Shown: positions 37,304 through 46,283 of the stretch, in pieces
Position numbering within the stretch: position 1 is the stretch's first letter
How the letters are laid out: every line of letters starts with the position of its first letter
Source: CAYPTY01 sp965659005
GTDB taxonomy: Bacteria; Bacteroidota; Rhodothermia; Balneolales; Balneolaceae
Assembly (NCBI GenBank): GCA_965659005.1
Contig: CBFHVG010000013.1
Location: 1 to 58,981 of the forward strand
Reading direction: 5' to 3'
DNA: 58,981 nucleotides
The notes under the pieces: generated by a model
The model's database searches: none
What the model was told of the DNA's origin: nothing
What the model saw: only the letters and a program-made list of their open reading frames with translations
Program-made: the position numbers and the translations under genes

Positions 37304-37930
37304 GTGAGATATACATTCATCAAACTATTTATCGTTCTTTTTCTACCCTTGCTACTTGTGCCAACATCATCAAGAGCCCAGATTTCAGATACCTTGAGTA
37401 TTCAACTTACGCAACAGAGTAACCTAGAAATATTTGGGAAAACCAATATCAATTCATTTAAGTGTGAACTAAATCAGGATCTCGAAGTTGATACCCTTGA
37501 TATTCCGGCAGTAAGAGAATCAGATATTATTGCCCTAAATAATGCTGTTGTCAACGTTCAGACTAAAAACTTTGACTGCGGACAAAAGAAGATAACAGCT
37601 GACTTCAAAAAAACACTTAAGGCAGATGAACATCCGGTTATAACACTTGATTACCAGCAAGTTCGAATGATCGAAAACACAGATGAATCGGATCAAACGA
37701 CCAGGATCATATGTGATGTCAGTATTACGATTGCCGGTATCACAAAAACCTATCCAATCGAATTTACAAGTGTTGCGTTAAATGGCGATGTACTCTCCTT
37801 TCAAGGTGAGCAGATGATCAACATCAAGGAATTTAACCTAAACCCTCCAAATGCTATGTTTGGTTTGATCAAAGTGAATGACGAAGTCAATGTTGATTTC
37901 TATCTCTATCTAAAATTCATTGACGCATAA
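37304..37930 (+). CDS. YceI-like domain secreted protein
   Basis: 208 residues from a GTG start preceded by AAAAAGG at 6-nt spacing. Signal peptide MRYTFIKLFIVLFLPLLLVP to RAQ. The body is beta-rich with YceI-like landmarks (NLEIFGKTNINSFKCEL, ADEHPVITLDYQQV, ITIAGITKTYPIEF, EFNLNPPNAMFGLIKVNDEV). YceI proteins form lipocalin-like barrels binding polyprenoid/quinone-like lipids. It has two cysteines and is diverged from the paralogue at 39288-39860. Confidence 0.85.
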   Translation: MRYTFIKLFIVLFLPLLLVPTSSRAQISDTLSIQLTQQSNLEIFGKTNINSFKCELNQDLEVDTLDIPAVRESDIIALNNAVVNVQTKNFDCGQKKITADFKKTLKADEHPVITLDYQQVRMIENTDESDQTTRIICDVSITIAGITKTYPIEFTSVALNGDVLSFQGEQMINIKEFNLNPPNAMFGLIKVNDEVNVDFYLYLKFIDA

Positions 37931-37960
37931 AAAAAGGGTGCCCTCTTTCGAGAACACCCT
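37928..37960 (-). terminator. Intrinsic terminator of the barrel gene, abutting the YceI gene stop
   Basis: On the minus transcript, AGGGTG and CACCCT arms (with an inner CTC/GAG pair set) are followed by a U-run encoded by the A-tract at 37928-37935. The A-tract begins at the plus-strand YceI stop codon TAA. There is no T-run in the plus direction. Confidence 0.7.
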
Positions 37961-37984
37961 CACTAATCATATATGAGATCAGGA

Positions 37985-39244
37985 TTAGAAGCCTATTACT
38001 GCTTCAATGTTGAATCCACTAAATTCAGCGCCTGCAAACTTAGAAGCTGCCCATCCGTCACCATCATAAGATGAGTTAACGTATTCTAGTTTAAGCAGTA
38101 CATTATTTGTTAGGAACCAGCCACCACCGATATTCATTCTGGTGATATCCTGAGTTGCCGCGCCATCAGCAGCTTCACCGCTTACCATGTTGTAACGTCC
38201 ACCAACATAAAAGTCTTCCATATCACCAAGTCTGTAAATAACCTCAGCACCTAACTGAGTATATTCACCACCGGTATCCGCACCGTTTGAACTCATTTCG
38301 AATACTCCGAAGAACTCTAGGCCCTGGAATTTAACAAATGGGTTGATTTGGAATGCAGTATGGTAAGCAAAACCTGGGTTGAATCTTGGCAGGAAGTCAC
38401 TTACACGAGCATCTGCTGTACTTTCAAGAACATTGTAGTATCTAGCACCGGCACGGTCACCATTGTATAGATAATCGCGAGTACTTTTATCAGTACTATT
38501 GTAGAAAGAACCAGTGACTCTAACTCTTAAATCTTCATTGACTTGTGAGTCGTAACCAACTTTACCAAAAATTGCAAAACCGTCATCACCTGATACAGGA
38601 GCTTGGTTTAATCTACCATTGGATACACCTAGAACACCTAGAAATCCATTTTCCATCATTACACTAACTTCACCAAATGGTTCTGTTGCGAATGAATCCA
38701 TGATATAATTACCTACGAAAGGATTATAAAGAGATGCCGCATTGTCTGATCTTCTGAAATGGGTATCACCATAGTTAATCTCATCCATACCGAAACGGAA
38801 TCTGGCTACTTCCATTAGCTCAGAAAGGAATCCATCTTCAATGAAATTTAGATTATCAATCTGGAAATATCCACCTTTAACCCAAGCTTCAGAATGGTGT
38901 CTTGAAGATAGATAGGTACGTAAGTGCATTCTCAATCCGTCTTCAACCTGTACATCAAAGTTAAGGTTAGCTGTTGGTAATGAGAAGTTATTTGATAGAT
39001 CGATCAGTGTTCCGTCATCATTTTCATGAGACATACCGTGGAAGATAACTGAGAAGTCACCACCGGTTCGTACGTAGAATCCCTCATATTCAACTCCAGC
39101 TGTTTTAGGAGCTTCGAATACGTTGAGACCTGCTTTTCCGGTAGGACGGAAGTACTGTAGATCCTTTAATTGCTGTGCATATGCACTTCCTGCAATCAAG
39201 AACATAAAAAAGAAAGCGATTGGTAGTTTAAAAGAAAGTTTCAT
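37985..39244 (-). CDS. Outer-membrane beta-barrel (porin-like) protein
   Basis: About 419 residues from the ATG at 39244, which follows a GGGGAAAATC ribosome-site-like stretch; a GTG at 39256 is the alternative. Signal peptide MKLSFKLPIAFFFMFLIAGS to AYAQ. The rest is alternating amphipathic strands with many aromatic and acidic loop residues, finishing in SGFNIEAVIGF with a terminal Phe, the BAM recognition pattern. Strand count suggests a 16-18-stranded porin-like barrel, but no specific porin family is recognised. It is flanked by two YceI-domain genes. Confidence 0.82.
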   Translation of the reverse strand: MKLSFKLPIAFFFMFLIAGSAYAQQLKDLQYFRPTGKAGLNVFEAPKTAGVEYEGFYVRTGGDFSVIFHGMSHENDDGTLIDLSNNFSLPTANLNFDVQVEDGLRMHLRTYLSSRHHSEAWVKGGYFQIDNLNFIEDGFLSELMEVARFRFGMDEINYGDTHFRRSDNAASLYNPFVGNYIMDSFATEPFGEVSVMMENGFLGVLGVSNGRLNQAPVSGDDGFAIFGKVGYDSQVNEDLRVRVTGSFYNSTDKSTRDYLYNGDRAGARYYNVLESTADARVSDFLPRFNPGFAYHTAFQINPFVKFQGLEFFGVFEMSSNGADTGGEYTQLGAEVIYRLGDMEDFYVGGRYNMVSGEAADGAATQDITRMNIGGGWFLTNNVLLKLEYVNSSYDGDGWAASKFAGAEFSGFNIEAVIGF

Positions 39245-39287
39245 GATTTTCCCCACTAATTAATTATGGTTTGTTTGTAAATGATCT

Positions 39288-39860
39288 TTATAGGTTGTTT
39301 GCAACATTGAATAGCACATTAAAGCTGACATCAATTTCGTTACCAGTTTTAAGCGACCCCAAAAGTGCTGTGGGCGGACTGATTCCAAAATCTGTCATTT
39401 TAAAAGGTGCAGATCCTTCGAACTTAATGTCACCAGATGGCGAGACGCTATACTTAACAGACACCTCTCTCTCAACCGTTACTCCAGCTACTGTAAAAGT
39501 GCCTGTCGTATAAAGTGAGTCTTCAGAAATGTTGTCAATACTGATCAGTTCAAAGTGAATGGTTGGATGTTTTTTGTCATTCAGTGCTCCGCGTGTTTTT
39601 TTATCCATCACCTTTTTCCCGCTTTTGAATGAATTTGCTGGAAAAGTAATTGAAACACTGTCGACAGATAGCAAATTGCCATTTTCAAAATTGAGAATAG
39701 CAACACCTTCAGTTTCCGTTGTAGATGTTTCCCAGTCGTGTGCACTAGAAGTTCCAAATACTGTAATTGTACTTGAATCTTGAACTACTGTGAATTTATC
39801 TTGGGCTGAAGTTCCGTAAGTGAATAGAATACATACAATGATTGAAAAAAAAGCCTTCAT
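39288..39860 (-). CDS. YceI family protein
   Basis: 190 residues with a signal peptide (MKAFFSIIVCILFTYGTSAQ). Clear YceI motifs: STITVFGTSSAHDWETSTTE, TFPANSFKSGKKVMDKKTRG (the K-K-MDxKTRxAL signature), NDKKHPTIHFELI, TFTVAGVTVEREVSVKYSVS and MTDFGISPPTALLG. A periplasmic lipid or isoprenoid-quinone binder by family. It lies 43 bp before the barrel gene on the same strand and is a better match to the family than the copy at 37304. Confidence 0.93.
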   Translation of the reverse strand: MKAFFSIIVCILFTYGTSAQDKFTVVQDSSTITVFGTSSAHDWETSTTETEGVAILNFENGNLLSVDSVSITFPANSFKSGKKVMDKKTRGALNDKKHPTIHFELISIDNISEDSLYTTGTFTVAGVTVEREVSVKYSVSPSGDIKFEGSAPFKMTDFGISPPTALLGSLKTGNEIDVSFNVLFNVANNL

Positions 39861-40031
39861 GTCTGCTCCGATATTGGTTGAATTAATTATTATGAATAAG
39901 AACTAAAGAGTGATCAGAACTTTAATTTCACACGTAGAATAGATGATAAAAGTGAACATATTATGAAGATAAAAAAGGCCTTTTCTGATCAATAAATCAA
40001 CTTTCACGAAGTTTCAATTCAATTTCAAAGA

Positions 40032-41234
40032 ATGGATATAGCACAAAAACTAGAGAAAAACTTACACTTTCAAGTTTATAGGAGATACCCCATCACAATT
40101 GACAAAGGCCTTGGAGCTTTAGTATGGGATACAGATGGCAATGAATACATTGATATCCTGGGTGGTATTGCTGTGAATAATCTTGGGCATTGCCACCCTA
40201 AAGTTGTGGAAGCCATTCAAAAACAAGCAGCAAAATTGATGCATGTTTCCAACTTCTACTACACTGAACCGCAAAGCTTTTTTATTGAGGGTTTGGCAAA
40301 GGTATCCGGACTTGATAGAGTTTTCTTGTGTAATAGTGGTGTTGAAGCCATGGAAGCTTGTGTTAAGTTAGCTCGCAAATGGGCGAATCTTAAAAACAAA
40401 AAAGGTCCTGTTTATACACTTGAGAATGGTTTTCATGGGCGATCACTTACTACAATTGCTATGGGTAAAAAATTCTATCAGGATGGTTTTGAGCCCATGC
40501 CCAAAGGATTTGAAAAGCTCCCATTTGATGACTTAAAAGCTCTTGAGGTAGCTATTAATCAGGATACCATTGCATTAGCCTTCGAACCAGTGCAGGGAAA
40601 TAGCGGTATCAATATTATTTCCAGAGAGTATATGCAGCGGGCAAGAGAATTATGTGACAAATTCGATGTACTGCTCATTATTGATGAAGTACAAACTGGT
40701 GTCGCCCGTACAGGTAAATTCTTCTCCTATGAGCACTTCGGTATTAAACCGGATATCGTTGCTGCTGCAAAGGCTTTAGCTGGCGGAATACCGGTCGGAG
40801 CTGTAATGGCTAAAGAAGATGTAGCATCTATTCTTGAATTTGGGCAGCATGGAACAACGTTTGGCGGGAATCCTCTCGTAGCAGCGGCTGGAGTAGCGAC
40901 CCTCAAAGCCGTCGAAGATGAAAAATTAAACGATCGTGCTGCTGAATTAGGAACTTATATGATGAAATCACTAAAAGAAGCTACCAATGATATTCAAGAG
41001 GTCACCGATATCAGAGGACTTGGTTTAATGATTGGTGTGGAATTGAGTATCCCAGGCAGACCCGTGGTTGAACGAATGTTCAATAAACGAGTACTATCAA
41101 ATGCAGCAGCTGGAAATGTTTTGAGACTTGTCCCTCCGGTAGTTATCTCAAAAGAACAAATTAATATGGTAGTGCAGGTTATTCGTGAGTCTATTCTTGA
41201 GGAAGTTGAAGAAATAAAAAAAGGTGAGGGTTAA
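40032..41234 (+). CDS. Class III PLP-dependent aminotransferase (acetylornithine/GABA-type)
   Basis: 400 residues. LGGIAVNNLGHCHPKVVEAI, LCNSGVEAMEACVKLAR, FHGRSL, LAFEPVQGN, LLIIDEVQTGVARTGKFF and the PLP lysine in AAAKALAGGIPVGA are those of fold-type I class III enzymes. It is closest in appearance to acetylornithine/ornithine aminotransferases (ArgD), although no arg gene is adjacent, so another omega-amino acid may be the substrate. The last codons (EIKKGEG-stop) lie within a minus-strand terminator. Confidence 0.92.
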   Translation: MDIAQKLEKNLHFQVYRRYPITIDKGLGALVWDTDGNEYIDILGGIAVNNLGHCHPKVVEAIQKQAAKLMHVSNFYYTEPQSFFIEGLAKVSGLDRVFLCNSGVEAMEACVKLARKWANLKNKKGPVYTLENGFHGRSLTTIAMGKKFYQDGFEPMPKGFEKLPFDDLKALEVAINQDTIALAFEPVQGNSGINIISREYMQRARELCDKFDVLLIIDEVQTGVARTGKFFSYEHFGIKPDIVAAAKALAGGIPVGAVMAKEDVASILEFGQHGTTFGGNPLVAAAGVATLKAVEDEKLNDRAAELGTYMMKSLKEATNDIQEVTDIRGLGLMIGVELSIPGRPVVERMFNKRVLSNAAAGNVLRLVPPVVISKEQINMVVQVIRESILEEVEEIKKGEG

Positions 41235-41249
41235 TTAACACTCACCTTT
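41213..41249 (-). terminator. Intrinsic terminator of the NTF2-like gene, embedded in the end of the aminotransferase gene
   Basis: AAAGGTGAG (41220-41228) pairs with CTCACCTTT (41241-41249), and the loop itself contains the palindrome GTTAATTAAC. On the minus strand the stem is followed by a U-run from the A-tract at 41214-41222. Stem, stop codon and two Lys codons of the plus-strand gene coincide. Confidence 0.78.
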
Positions 41250-41277
41250 ACTTTCGAATAGGATTATATATTTATGA

Positions 41278-41736
41278 TCACCTATTATGCTGGTGATAGA
41301 CTTTGGCCACTATTTTCCAGCCATCATCAAACTTTAAAAGTGAAAGGTAATCAGTGTAGATTAAATCACCTTTTCTACTTAGTTCAAGCTTAACTGAGGC
41401 AGCTCTGCCATTCACATCCACGATAGCAAACTGTGCATCCCAGACATTACTTTCTGCATTGAAATTTGGATCAGCTTTTCTTTCCGCCGTTCTTGAAACC
41501 CAATCATCAATTTCAAAACGATTTAGTTGTTTTCCGTCTGTAGAAAAAATGGCGAACTCCTCATGAAAGGTTTTTTTCATTTCTTCCGGATTAAGTTCAT
41601 TGAAGGCCCCATGAATATATCCCCTGGAAACAACCTCTTTAATTTCCTCTACTGCTTTTACATTTTCTGAGTAATTATGAAATACGAAAGCTGATGAAAT
41701 AACAGCGAATAAAGATAGTAGAAGTATTTTTTTCAT
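41278..41736 (-). CDS. NTF2-like / putative lumazine-binding secreted protein
   Basis: 152 residues with a signal peptide (MKKILLLSLFAVISSAFVF). The body (VEEIKEVVSRGYIHGAFN, MKKTFHEEFAIFSTDGKQLN, DWVSRTAERK, VKLELSRKGDLIYTDYLSLL, DDGWKIVAKVYHQH) fits the NTF2-like superfamily of cone-shaped alpha+beta proteins, most like the lumazine-binding-2 group. The function of this group is poorly known. It lies just downstream of the threonine aldolase gene. Confidence 0.85.
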   Translation of the reverse strand: MKKILLLSLFAVISSAFVFHNYSENVKAVEEIKEVVSRGYIHGAFNELNPEEMKKTFHEEFAIFSTDGKQLNRFEIDDWVSRTAERKADPNFNAESNVWDAQFAIVDVNGRAASVKLELSRKGDLIYTDYLSLLKFDDGWKIVAKVYHQHNR

Positions 41737-41746
41737 GTTCTTTTAA

Positions 41747-42760
41747 TTAAATATTCCTGACAGTTTTTATTAATTGATCAATTTCAGAATCCATTAATTG
41801 GAAATGGAACGTTGCTCTGATCGTAGTTGGCCCGAAAGGGATCATTCGAATGCCCTTATTCTCGAGTTCCTGAAGTACAGATACGGCGTCCGTATCTAAA
41901 GTTTCGAACATAACGATATTCGTTTCTAGTTTGCCTAAATCAATACTAAACCTTGGATTCTCAGAAATAGCTTCCCCAAATTGTTGCGCCCTCTGGTGGT
42001 CCTTTTCTAATAAAGGATAGTGATGATCAAAAGCATAATTCGCTGCAGCAGCAAGTATTCCGACTTGCCTCATTCCTCCCCCCCACATCTTTCTAAATCG
42101 AAATGCTTTTCGAATTAACTCATGACTTCCAAGAAGCATCGATCCAATGGGCGCTCCAAGACCTTTACTGAAACAAATGGACATGGTATCTGATATACTC
42201 CCGAAAAATTCAGGTTCAATACCTGTCTTAGTTATTGCATTCCAGATTCGTGCACCATCCATGTGTACAGACAAACCTTCATCATTGGCGAAGTCCTTTA
42301 TGCTCAACAGCTCATCTCTTGAATAACATACTCCCCCACCCTTATTTGTCGTATTCTCCAGAGAAATAACTCGTGTATTAGGCTCCCAGTTATAGGCTCC
42401 TCTCTTTTTATGTTTTAAGAGATCTACGCTTAATTTCCCATTATTACCTTTTAGCGTATTCAACATTACACCCGATAAAACTGACGATGCTGCTGTTTCA
42501 TAATTGAATATGTGACCTGCTTCATCTATTAATACTTCATCACCCGGATTAGTTAGTACTTTTACTCCCAGTTGATTACTCATTGTGCCACTTGGAACGA
42601 ATACACCTGCATCAAATCCAAAATAATCAGCCATACGTTGCTGAAAGGCATTAACTGTTGGATCTTCGCCAAACACATCATCCCCAACTTCAGCCTTCAT
42701 CATTACTTCCAGCATTTCGGGTGTTGGCTTTGTGATGGTATCACTTCTTAAATCTATCAT
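41747..42760 (-). CDS. ltaE: Low-specificity L-threonine aldolase (beta-eliminating lyase fold)
   Basis: About 337 residues from MIDLRSDTITKPTPEM, the usual N-terminus of the family; an upstream ATG at 42823 would add 21 non-family residues and crowd the divergent nitrilase gene. Key elements: GDDVFGEDPTVNAFQ, FVPSGTMSNQLGV, HMDGARIWNA and PLP lysine in CFSKGLGAPIGSML. Cleaves threonine/allo-threonine to glycine and acetaldehyde. Start reassignment is inferred from family alignment. Confidence 0.93.
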   Translation of the reverse strand: MIDLRSDTITKPTPEMLEVMMKAEVGDDVFGEDPTVNAFQQRMADYFGFDAGVFVPSGTMSNQLGVKVLTNPGDEVLIDEAGHIFNYETAASSVLSGVMLNTLKGNNGKLSVDLLKHKKRGAYNWEPNTRVISLENTTNKGGGVCYSRDELLSIKDFANDEGLSVHMDGARIWNAITKTGIEPEFFGSISDTMSICFSKGLGAPIGSMLLGSHELIRKAFRFRKMWGGGMRQVGILAAAANYAFDHHYPLLEKDHQRAQQFGEAISENPRFSIDLGKLETNIVMFETLDTDAVSVLQELENKGIRMIPFGPTTIRATFHFQLMDSEIDQLIKTVRNI

Positions 42761-42863
42761 GAACGAAATTCGACCTTTGAGTTTTTGAGTTGCTTTTAGT
42801 TTTTTAGCAAGCTTATGGTACATTCTTATTTAATTGTCTGCAAAATATATTGAAAACAAGCTG

Positions 42864-43850
42864 ATGAAATCATTTACAAAAGACCATCTGAAAGTCGCCA
42901 TTATTCAGCATCCTCCTGTTTATATGAATCTGGAAAAGAGTGTTGAAAAAGTGATTCAGTATGCTGAAGAAGCACATTCTAAGGGTTCAAGGTTAATTGT
43001 ATTTCCAGAAACCTGGCTGCCTGGTTATCCATTGTGGTTAGATTATGCTCCCGAAGCTGCTATCTGGGATCATCCCGGAACAAAAGCTTTATACAGAATG
43101 CTTTCAGACAATTCCATTTGTATAGGTGACAGCTATTTTGAACGGATTCGTGATCTTGCTAAACGACTTCAACTATATCTGATTATTGGGGTTAACGAGA
43201 GATCCGGTAATACTATTTACAATACTATTATTTATTTCAACCCGGACGGAACTCATAAAATCCACAGAAAACTAACACCAACATATACTGAAAGGTTGGT
43301 TTGGGGGGTTGGAGATGGAAGTACTCTCACTACCATCGACACAGAATTTGGTACCATTGGTGCAATGATTTGCTGGGAACACTGGATGCCTTTAACTCGG
43401 GCTGCCTATCATGCACAACATGAAACTGTTCATATCGCCCAATGGCCATATGTTAAGGATTTACACCTTAACGCCAGCCGTAATTATGCATTTGAAGGTC
43501 AATGCTTCGTATTAGCTTCAGGTTGTGTAATGACTAAACAGGATATGCTTGATGGAATAAATTCTAATGGGGAATCTGAAATCACGGAGCTCGCAGCAAA
43601 AATGATTGAATCCATACCCGTTGAAGCGGATGATTTTGTTTTAAAAGGCGGTTCAGCTGTAATTAAACCTAATCATGAATTGCAGGTTGAGCCCCTATTT
43701 GATACTCCTTCAATTATATATTCTGAAATTAATCTGAACGAAACTACTGACGGACACCTTTTCTTGGACACCGACGGGCACTATTCTCGTCCGGATGTGT
43801 TTACATTGAATGTGGACACACGATCTAAAAAAAATGTAACCTTTGACTGA
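42864..43850 (+). CDS. Nitrilase-family carbon-nitrogen hydrolase
   Basis: 328 residues from the ATG at 42864; an upstream TTG at 42834 is a poorer choice. The catalytic triad is present: Glu in IVFPETWLPGYP, Lys in IHRKLTPTYTERLVWG and Cys in MICWEHWMP. The spacing and the CWEHW motif match true nitrilases (nitrile to acid plus ammonia) rather than amidases or omega-amidase. It overlaps the lycopene cyclase gene by 8 bp. The physiological nitrile is unknown. Confidence 0.93.
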   Translation: MKSFTKDHLKVAIIQHPPVYMNLEKSVEKVIQYAEEAHSKGSRLIVFPETWLPGYPLWLDYAPEAAIWDHPGTKALYRMLSDNSICIGDSYFERIRDLAKRLQLYLIIGVNERSGNTIYNTIIYFNPDGTHKIHRKLTPTYTERLVWGVGDGSTLTTIDTEFGTIGAMICWEHWMPLTRAAYHAQHETVHIAQWPYVKDLHLNASRNYAFEGQCFVLASGCVMTKQDMLDGINSNGESEITELAAKMIESIPVEADDFVLKGGSAVIKPNHELQVEPLFDTPSIIYSEINLNETTDGHLFLDTDGHYSRPDVFTLNVDTRSKKNVTFD

Positions 43851-45000
43851 AACAACTCATGATATAATCATAGCAGGCGGTGGCTTATCCGGCCTATCTC
43901 TTGCCTATTACCTCCTTGAAGGTGATTACAAAGGATCTGTATTAATTGCAGATAAAAGCCTTGATACAGAGAACAACAAAACATGGTGCTTCTGGACTCA
44001 GAATGAAGTGCCATTCAAAGACTTAGTTTACAAAGAATGGCCGGAGGTTCGAACTTTAGCTTTGAACCATGATAAAATCCACACATTAAATCCTTATGGC
44101 TATTTCTGCATTAGGGCAGGCGATTTTAAAGCATATGTTCTGGAGAGAATTAGAAAAGAGTCTTCATTCGAACTCATTGAAGGTGACATTAGTGAGTTAA
44201 AATCTGATCAGGATAAAAGCATATTGGTTACGAAAGATGGACAAAAGTTTTCAGCTCCATACATTTTTCAGTCAATACTCCCTCCTAAAGGTCTTAAAAA
44301 AGAGCAGATTAAGTATCCCTTAATTCAGCATTTTCTGGGATGGGAGATCAAGACTAAAAGTGATGTCTTTAATGATAAAGTAGCAACGTTCATGGATTTC
44401 GATGCTTCATGGACACCTGGTGTAGGTTTTATGTATTTACTTCCCTGGTCTTCAAATGAAGCCCTCCTTGAATACACAATTTTTTCTGGTAAGCTTGAGG
44501 ATCGCGAGGTTTATGAAGATAAAATTCGTGGATATCTTTCGAATGTGCTGAACATCCAAGAAGGTGAATATGAAATCGTACGCAAAGAAGTTGGTCAGAT
44601 TCCTATGGAAGACCGACCATACTTACCCTGGTATGATCACCGCATCATGAATCTTGGTACTTCAGCAGGACTAACAAAAGCATCTACAGGTTATACCTTT
44701 TTAAGGATTCAAAAACATGTTAGTGAACTGGCACAAAGCATCATTAAGGGTAATGATCCTACGCCTCCTACAAAAACAAAAGCTCGATTCTGGTACTACG
44801 ATTTATTGTTATTACATGTATTGTATTCAACTTCTAATGTAGGTATTAAGATATTCAGAGACCTTTTTGAGAGAAATAGAATCCAAAGAGTATTTAAGTT
44901 TCTGGATGAGGAAACTAGCTTAGCTGAGGAAATCAGAACGATGGCATCTGTTCCATATATGCCATTCATTAAAGCGGTTTTCGCAAATCTTTTGAAATAG
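43843..45000 (+). CDS. crtY: Lycopene beta-cyclase (CrtY type)
   Basis: 385 residues. FAD-dependent fold with N-terminal IIIAGGGLSGLSLAYYLLE, then NKTWCFW, MDFDASWTPGVGFMYLLPW, EVGQIPMEDRPYLPW and GTSAGLTKASTGYTFLRIQ, all typical of CrtY, which cyclises lycopene ends to beta-carotene. The start is a TTG at 43843 inside the nitrilase end (TTGACTGA); no in-frame ATG precedes the dinucleotide fold. With the CrtI-like gene at 14878 it shows carotenoid capacity, although crtB is outside the window. Confidence 0.93.
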   Translation: MTETTHDIIIAGGGLSGLSLAYYLLEGDYKGSVLIADKSLDTENNKTWCFWTQNEVPFKDLVYKEWPEVRTLALNHDKIHTLNPYGYFCIRAGDFKAYVLERIRKESSFELIEGDISELKSDQDKSILVTKDGQKFSAPYIFQSILPPKGLKKEQIKYPLIQHFLGWEIKTKSDVFNDKVATFMDFDASWTPGVGFMYLLPWSSNEALLEYTIFSGKLEDREVYEDKIRGYLSNVLNIQEGEYEIVRKEVGQIPMEDRPYLPWYDHRIMNLGTSAGLTKASTGYTFLRIQKHVSELAQSIIKGNDPTPPTKTKARFWYYDLLLLHVLYSTSNVGIKIFRDLFERNRIQRVFKFLDEETSLAEEIRTMASVPYMPFIKAVFANLLK

Positions 45001-45078
45001 AATTGATTGCCAACCTTTTAATTTTCAATTATTTTTGAAACTCGTAATATTAATTTAATAATCGATCTGCAAAACCAT

Positions 45079-45086
45079 TATCTTTG
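45079..45086 (+). promoter_or_regulatory. Candidate Bacteroidota-type -7 box upstream of the desaturase gene
   Basis: TATCTTTG fits TAnnTTTG and lies 24 bp upstream of the desaturase ATG in the 110-bp gap after crtY. A clear -33 element at the expected spacing is not visible. Confidence 0.35.
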
Positions 45087-45110
45087 GGCCGGTTAAAATA
45101 AATTCAGGGC

Positions 45111-46250
45111 ATGCCAAAAAAAGTAACTTTTAATAACAAAATTGATCGCGAGTTTTCAAAAACTGTAAATGCTCGTGTGGAAGAATATTTCAAAGAAAAT
45201 AATTTATCTAAGCATGCAAATGCTCAGATGATCCTTAAAACAATCATTATACTGGCCACTTATATTGGAGCCTATTTAATGATTATTTCAGGTCAATTCT
45301 CTCTTTCTATTATGTGGTTACTAGCCATCGTAATGGGTGTTGGAATGGCTGGAATTGGCTTTTCTATAGGGCATGATGCACTTCATGGTGCTTACTCTTC
45401 AAATAAAACGCTAAACTGGATAATTGGATTAAGCTTCGATCTTGTTGGCGCAAATGGGTACATCTGGAAAATTACTCATAACATCATCCACCATACATAT
45501 ACCAACATTCATGGTCATGATGAAGATCTTGAAGTAGCAGAATTTATTCGATTATCCCCTCATTCTGAGTATAAACCAATTCATAGGGTGCAACATATTG
45601 CTGCTTTCTTTGCTTATAGTTTAGCTACTTTCTTTTGGGTATTTGTTAAGGACTACTGGTACTTTTTCAAACCGGAGCTTGGGCCCTATGAGAATAAGAA
45701 CCACCCTGTCCGCGAATGGGTAACTCTTATTATCACAAAGATTTTCTATTACAGCTATACTTTAGTGATTCCTTATCTGGTACTTGATGTAACCTGGTGG
45801 CAAGTAGCTATTGGTTTTGTTTCACTTCACCTCACTGCCGGATTTATTTTGGGTATTATTTTTCAGCTTGCCCACGTAGTTGAAGAAACAACTCATCCTA
45901 TTCCAAATGAACAAAACATGATTGATAACCACTGGTTCATTCATGAGATGTTCACAACAAATAACTTCGCCAGAAAAAACAAGTTACTATCATGGTACAT
46001 TGGCGGGTTGAACTATCAGATAGAACACCATCTTTTCCCTAAGGTGTGCAGTGTTCATTACCCTAAAATTAGCCCAATCGTTGAAGAAGTAGCTAATATG
46101 TATGGTGTGCCTTATAACTGTCATGATACCTTTTCTGAGGCAGTTGCTTCACACTATCGCACCTTAAAAAAGTTTGGTGATCCAAATTTTGAATGGACTC
46201 CGGATTACTTCGAAGGGCTTACTTACGTTGTAGAAACTGAAACGGCTTAG
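45111..46250 (+). CDS. Membrane fatty acid desaturase family protein
   Basis: 379 residues with four or more membrane helices (ILATYIGAYLMIISG, IMWLLAIVMGVGMAGIGF, LHLTAGFILGIIFQL). The three di-iron histidine boxes are present: GHDALHGAY, HNIIHHTYTNIHGHDEDLE and NYQIEHHLFP. The QIEHH box is typical of front-end and some delta-9/delta-6-type acyl-lipid desaturases, not of carotenoid hydroxylases. It introduces double bonds into membrane fatty acids; regiospecificity cannot be read off. Confidence 0.93.
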   Translation: MPKKVTFNNKIDREFSKTVNARVEEYFKENNLSKHANAQMILKTIIILATYIGAYLMIISGQFSLSIMWLLAIVMGVGMAGIGFSIGHDALHGAYSSNKTLNWIIGLSFDLVGANGYIWKITHNIIHHTYTNIHGHDEDLEVAEFIRLSPHSEYKPIHRVQHIAAFFAYSLATFFWVFVKDYWYFFKPELGPYENKNHPVREWVTLIITKIFYYSYTLVIPYLVLDVTWWQVAIGFVSLHLTAGFILGIIFQLAHVVEETTHPIPNEQNMIDNHWFIHEMFTTNNFARKNKLLSWYIGGLNYQIEHHLFPKVCSVHYPKISPIVEEVANMYGVPYNCHDTFSEAVASHYRTLKKFGDPNFEWTPDYFEGLTYVVETETA

Positions 46251-46255
46251 CGAAA

Positions 46256-46273
46256 TCGATTTTACTAAATCGA
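46256..46273. other. Hairpin between convergent desaturase and rsmE genes
   Basis: TCGATTT and AAATCGA form a 7-bp stem with a TACT loop in the 33-bp gap between the two stop codons. It has no T-run on either side, so at best a weak or factor-assisted termination site. Confidence 0.35.
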
Positions 46274-46283
46274 CAGAGGTTAC

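Noticed and set aside
42761..42823. Longer threonine aldolase start
   Set aside because: The family begins at MIDLRSDT; the extra 21 residues are basic, low-complexity and run into the divergent promoter region.
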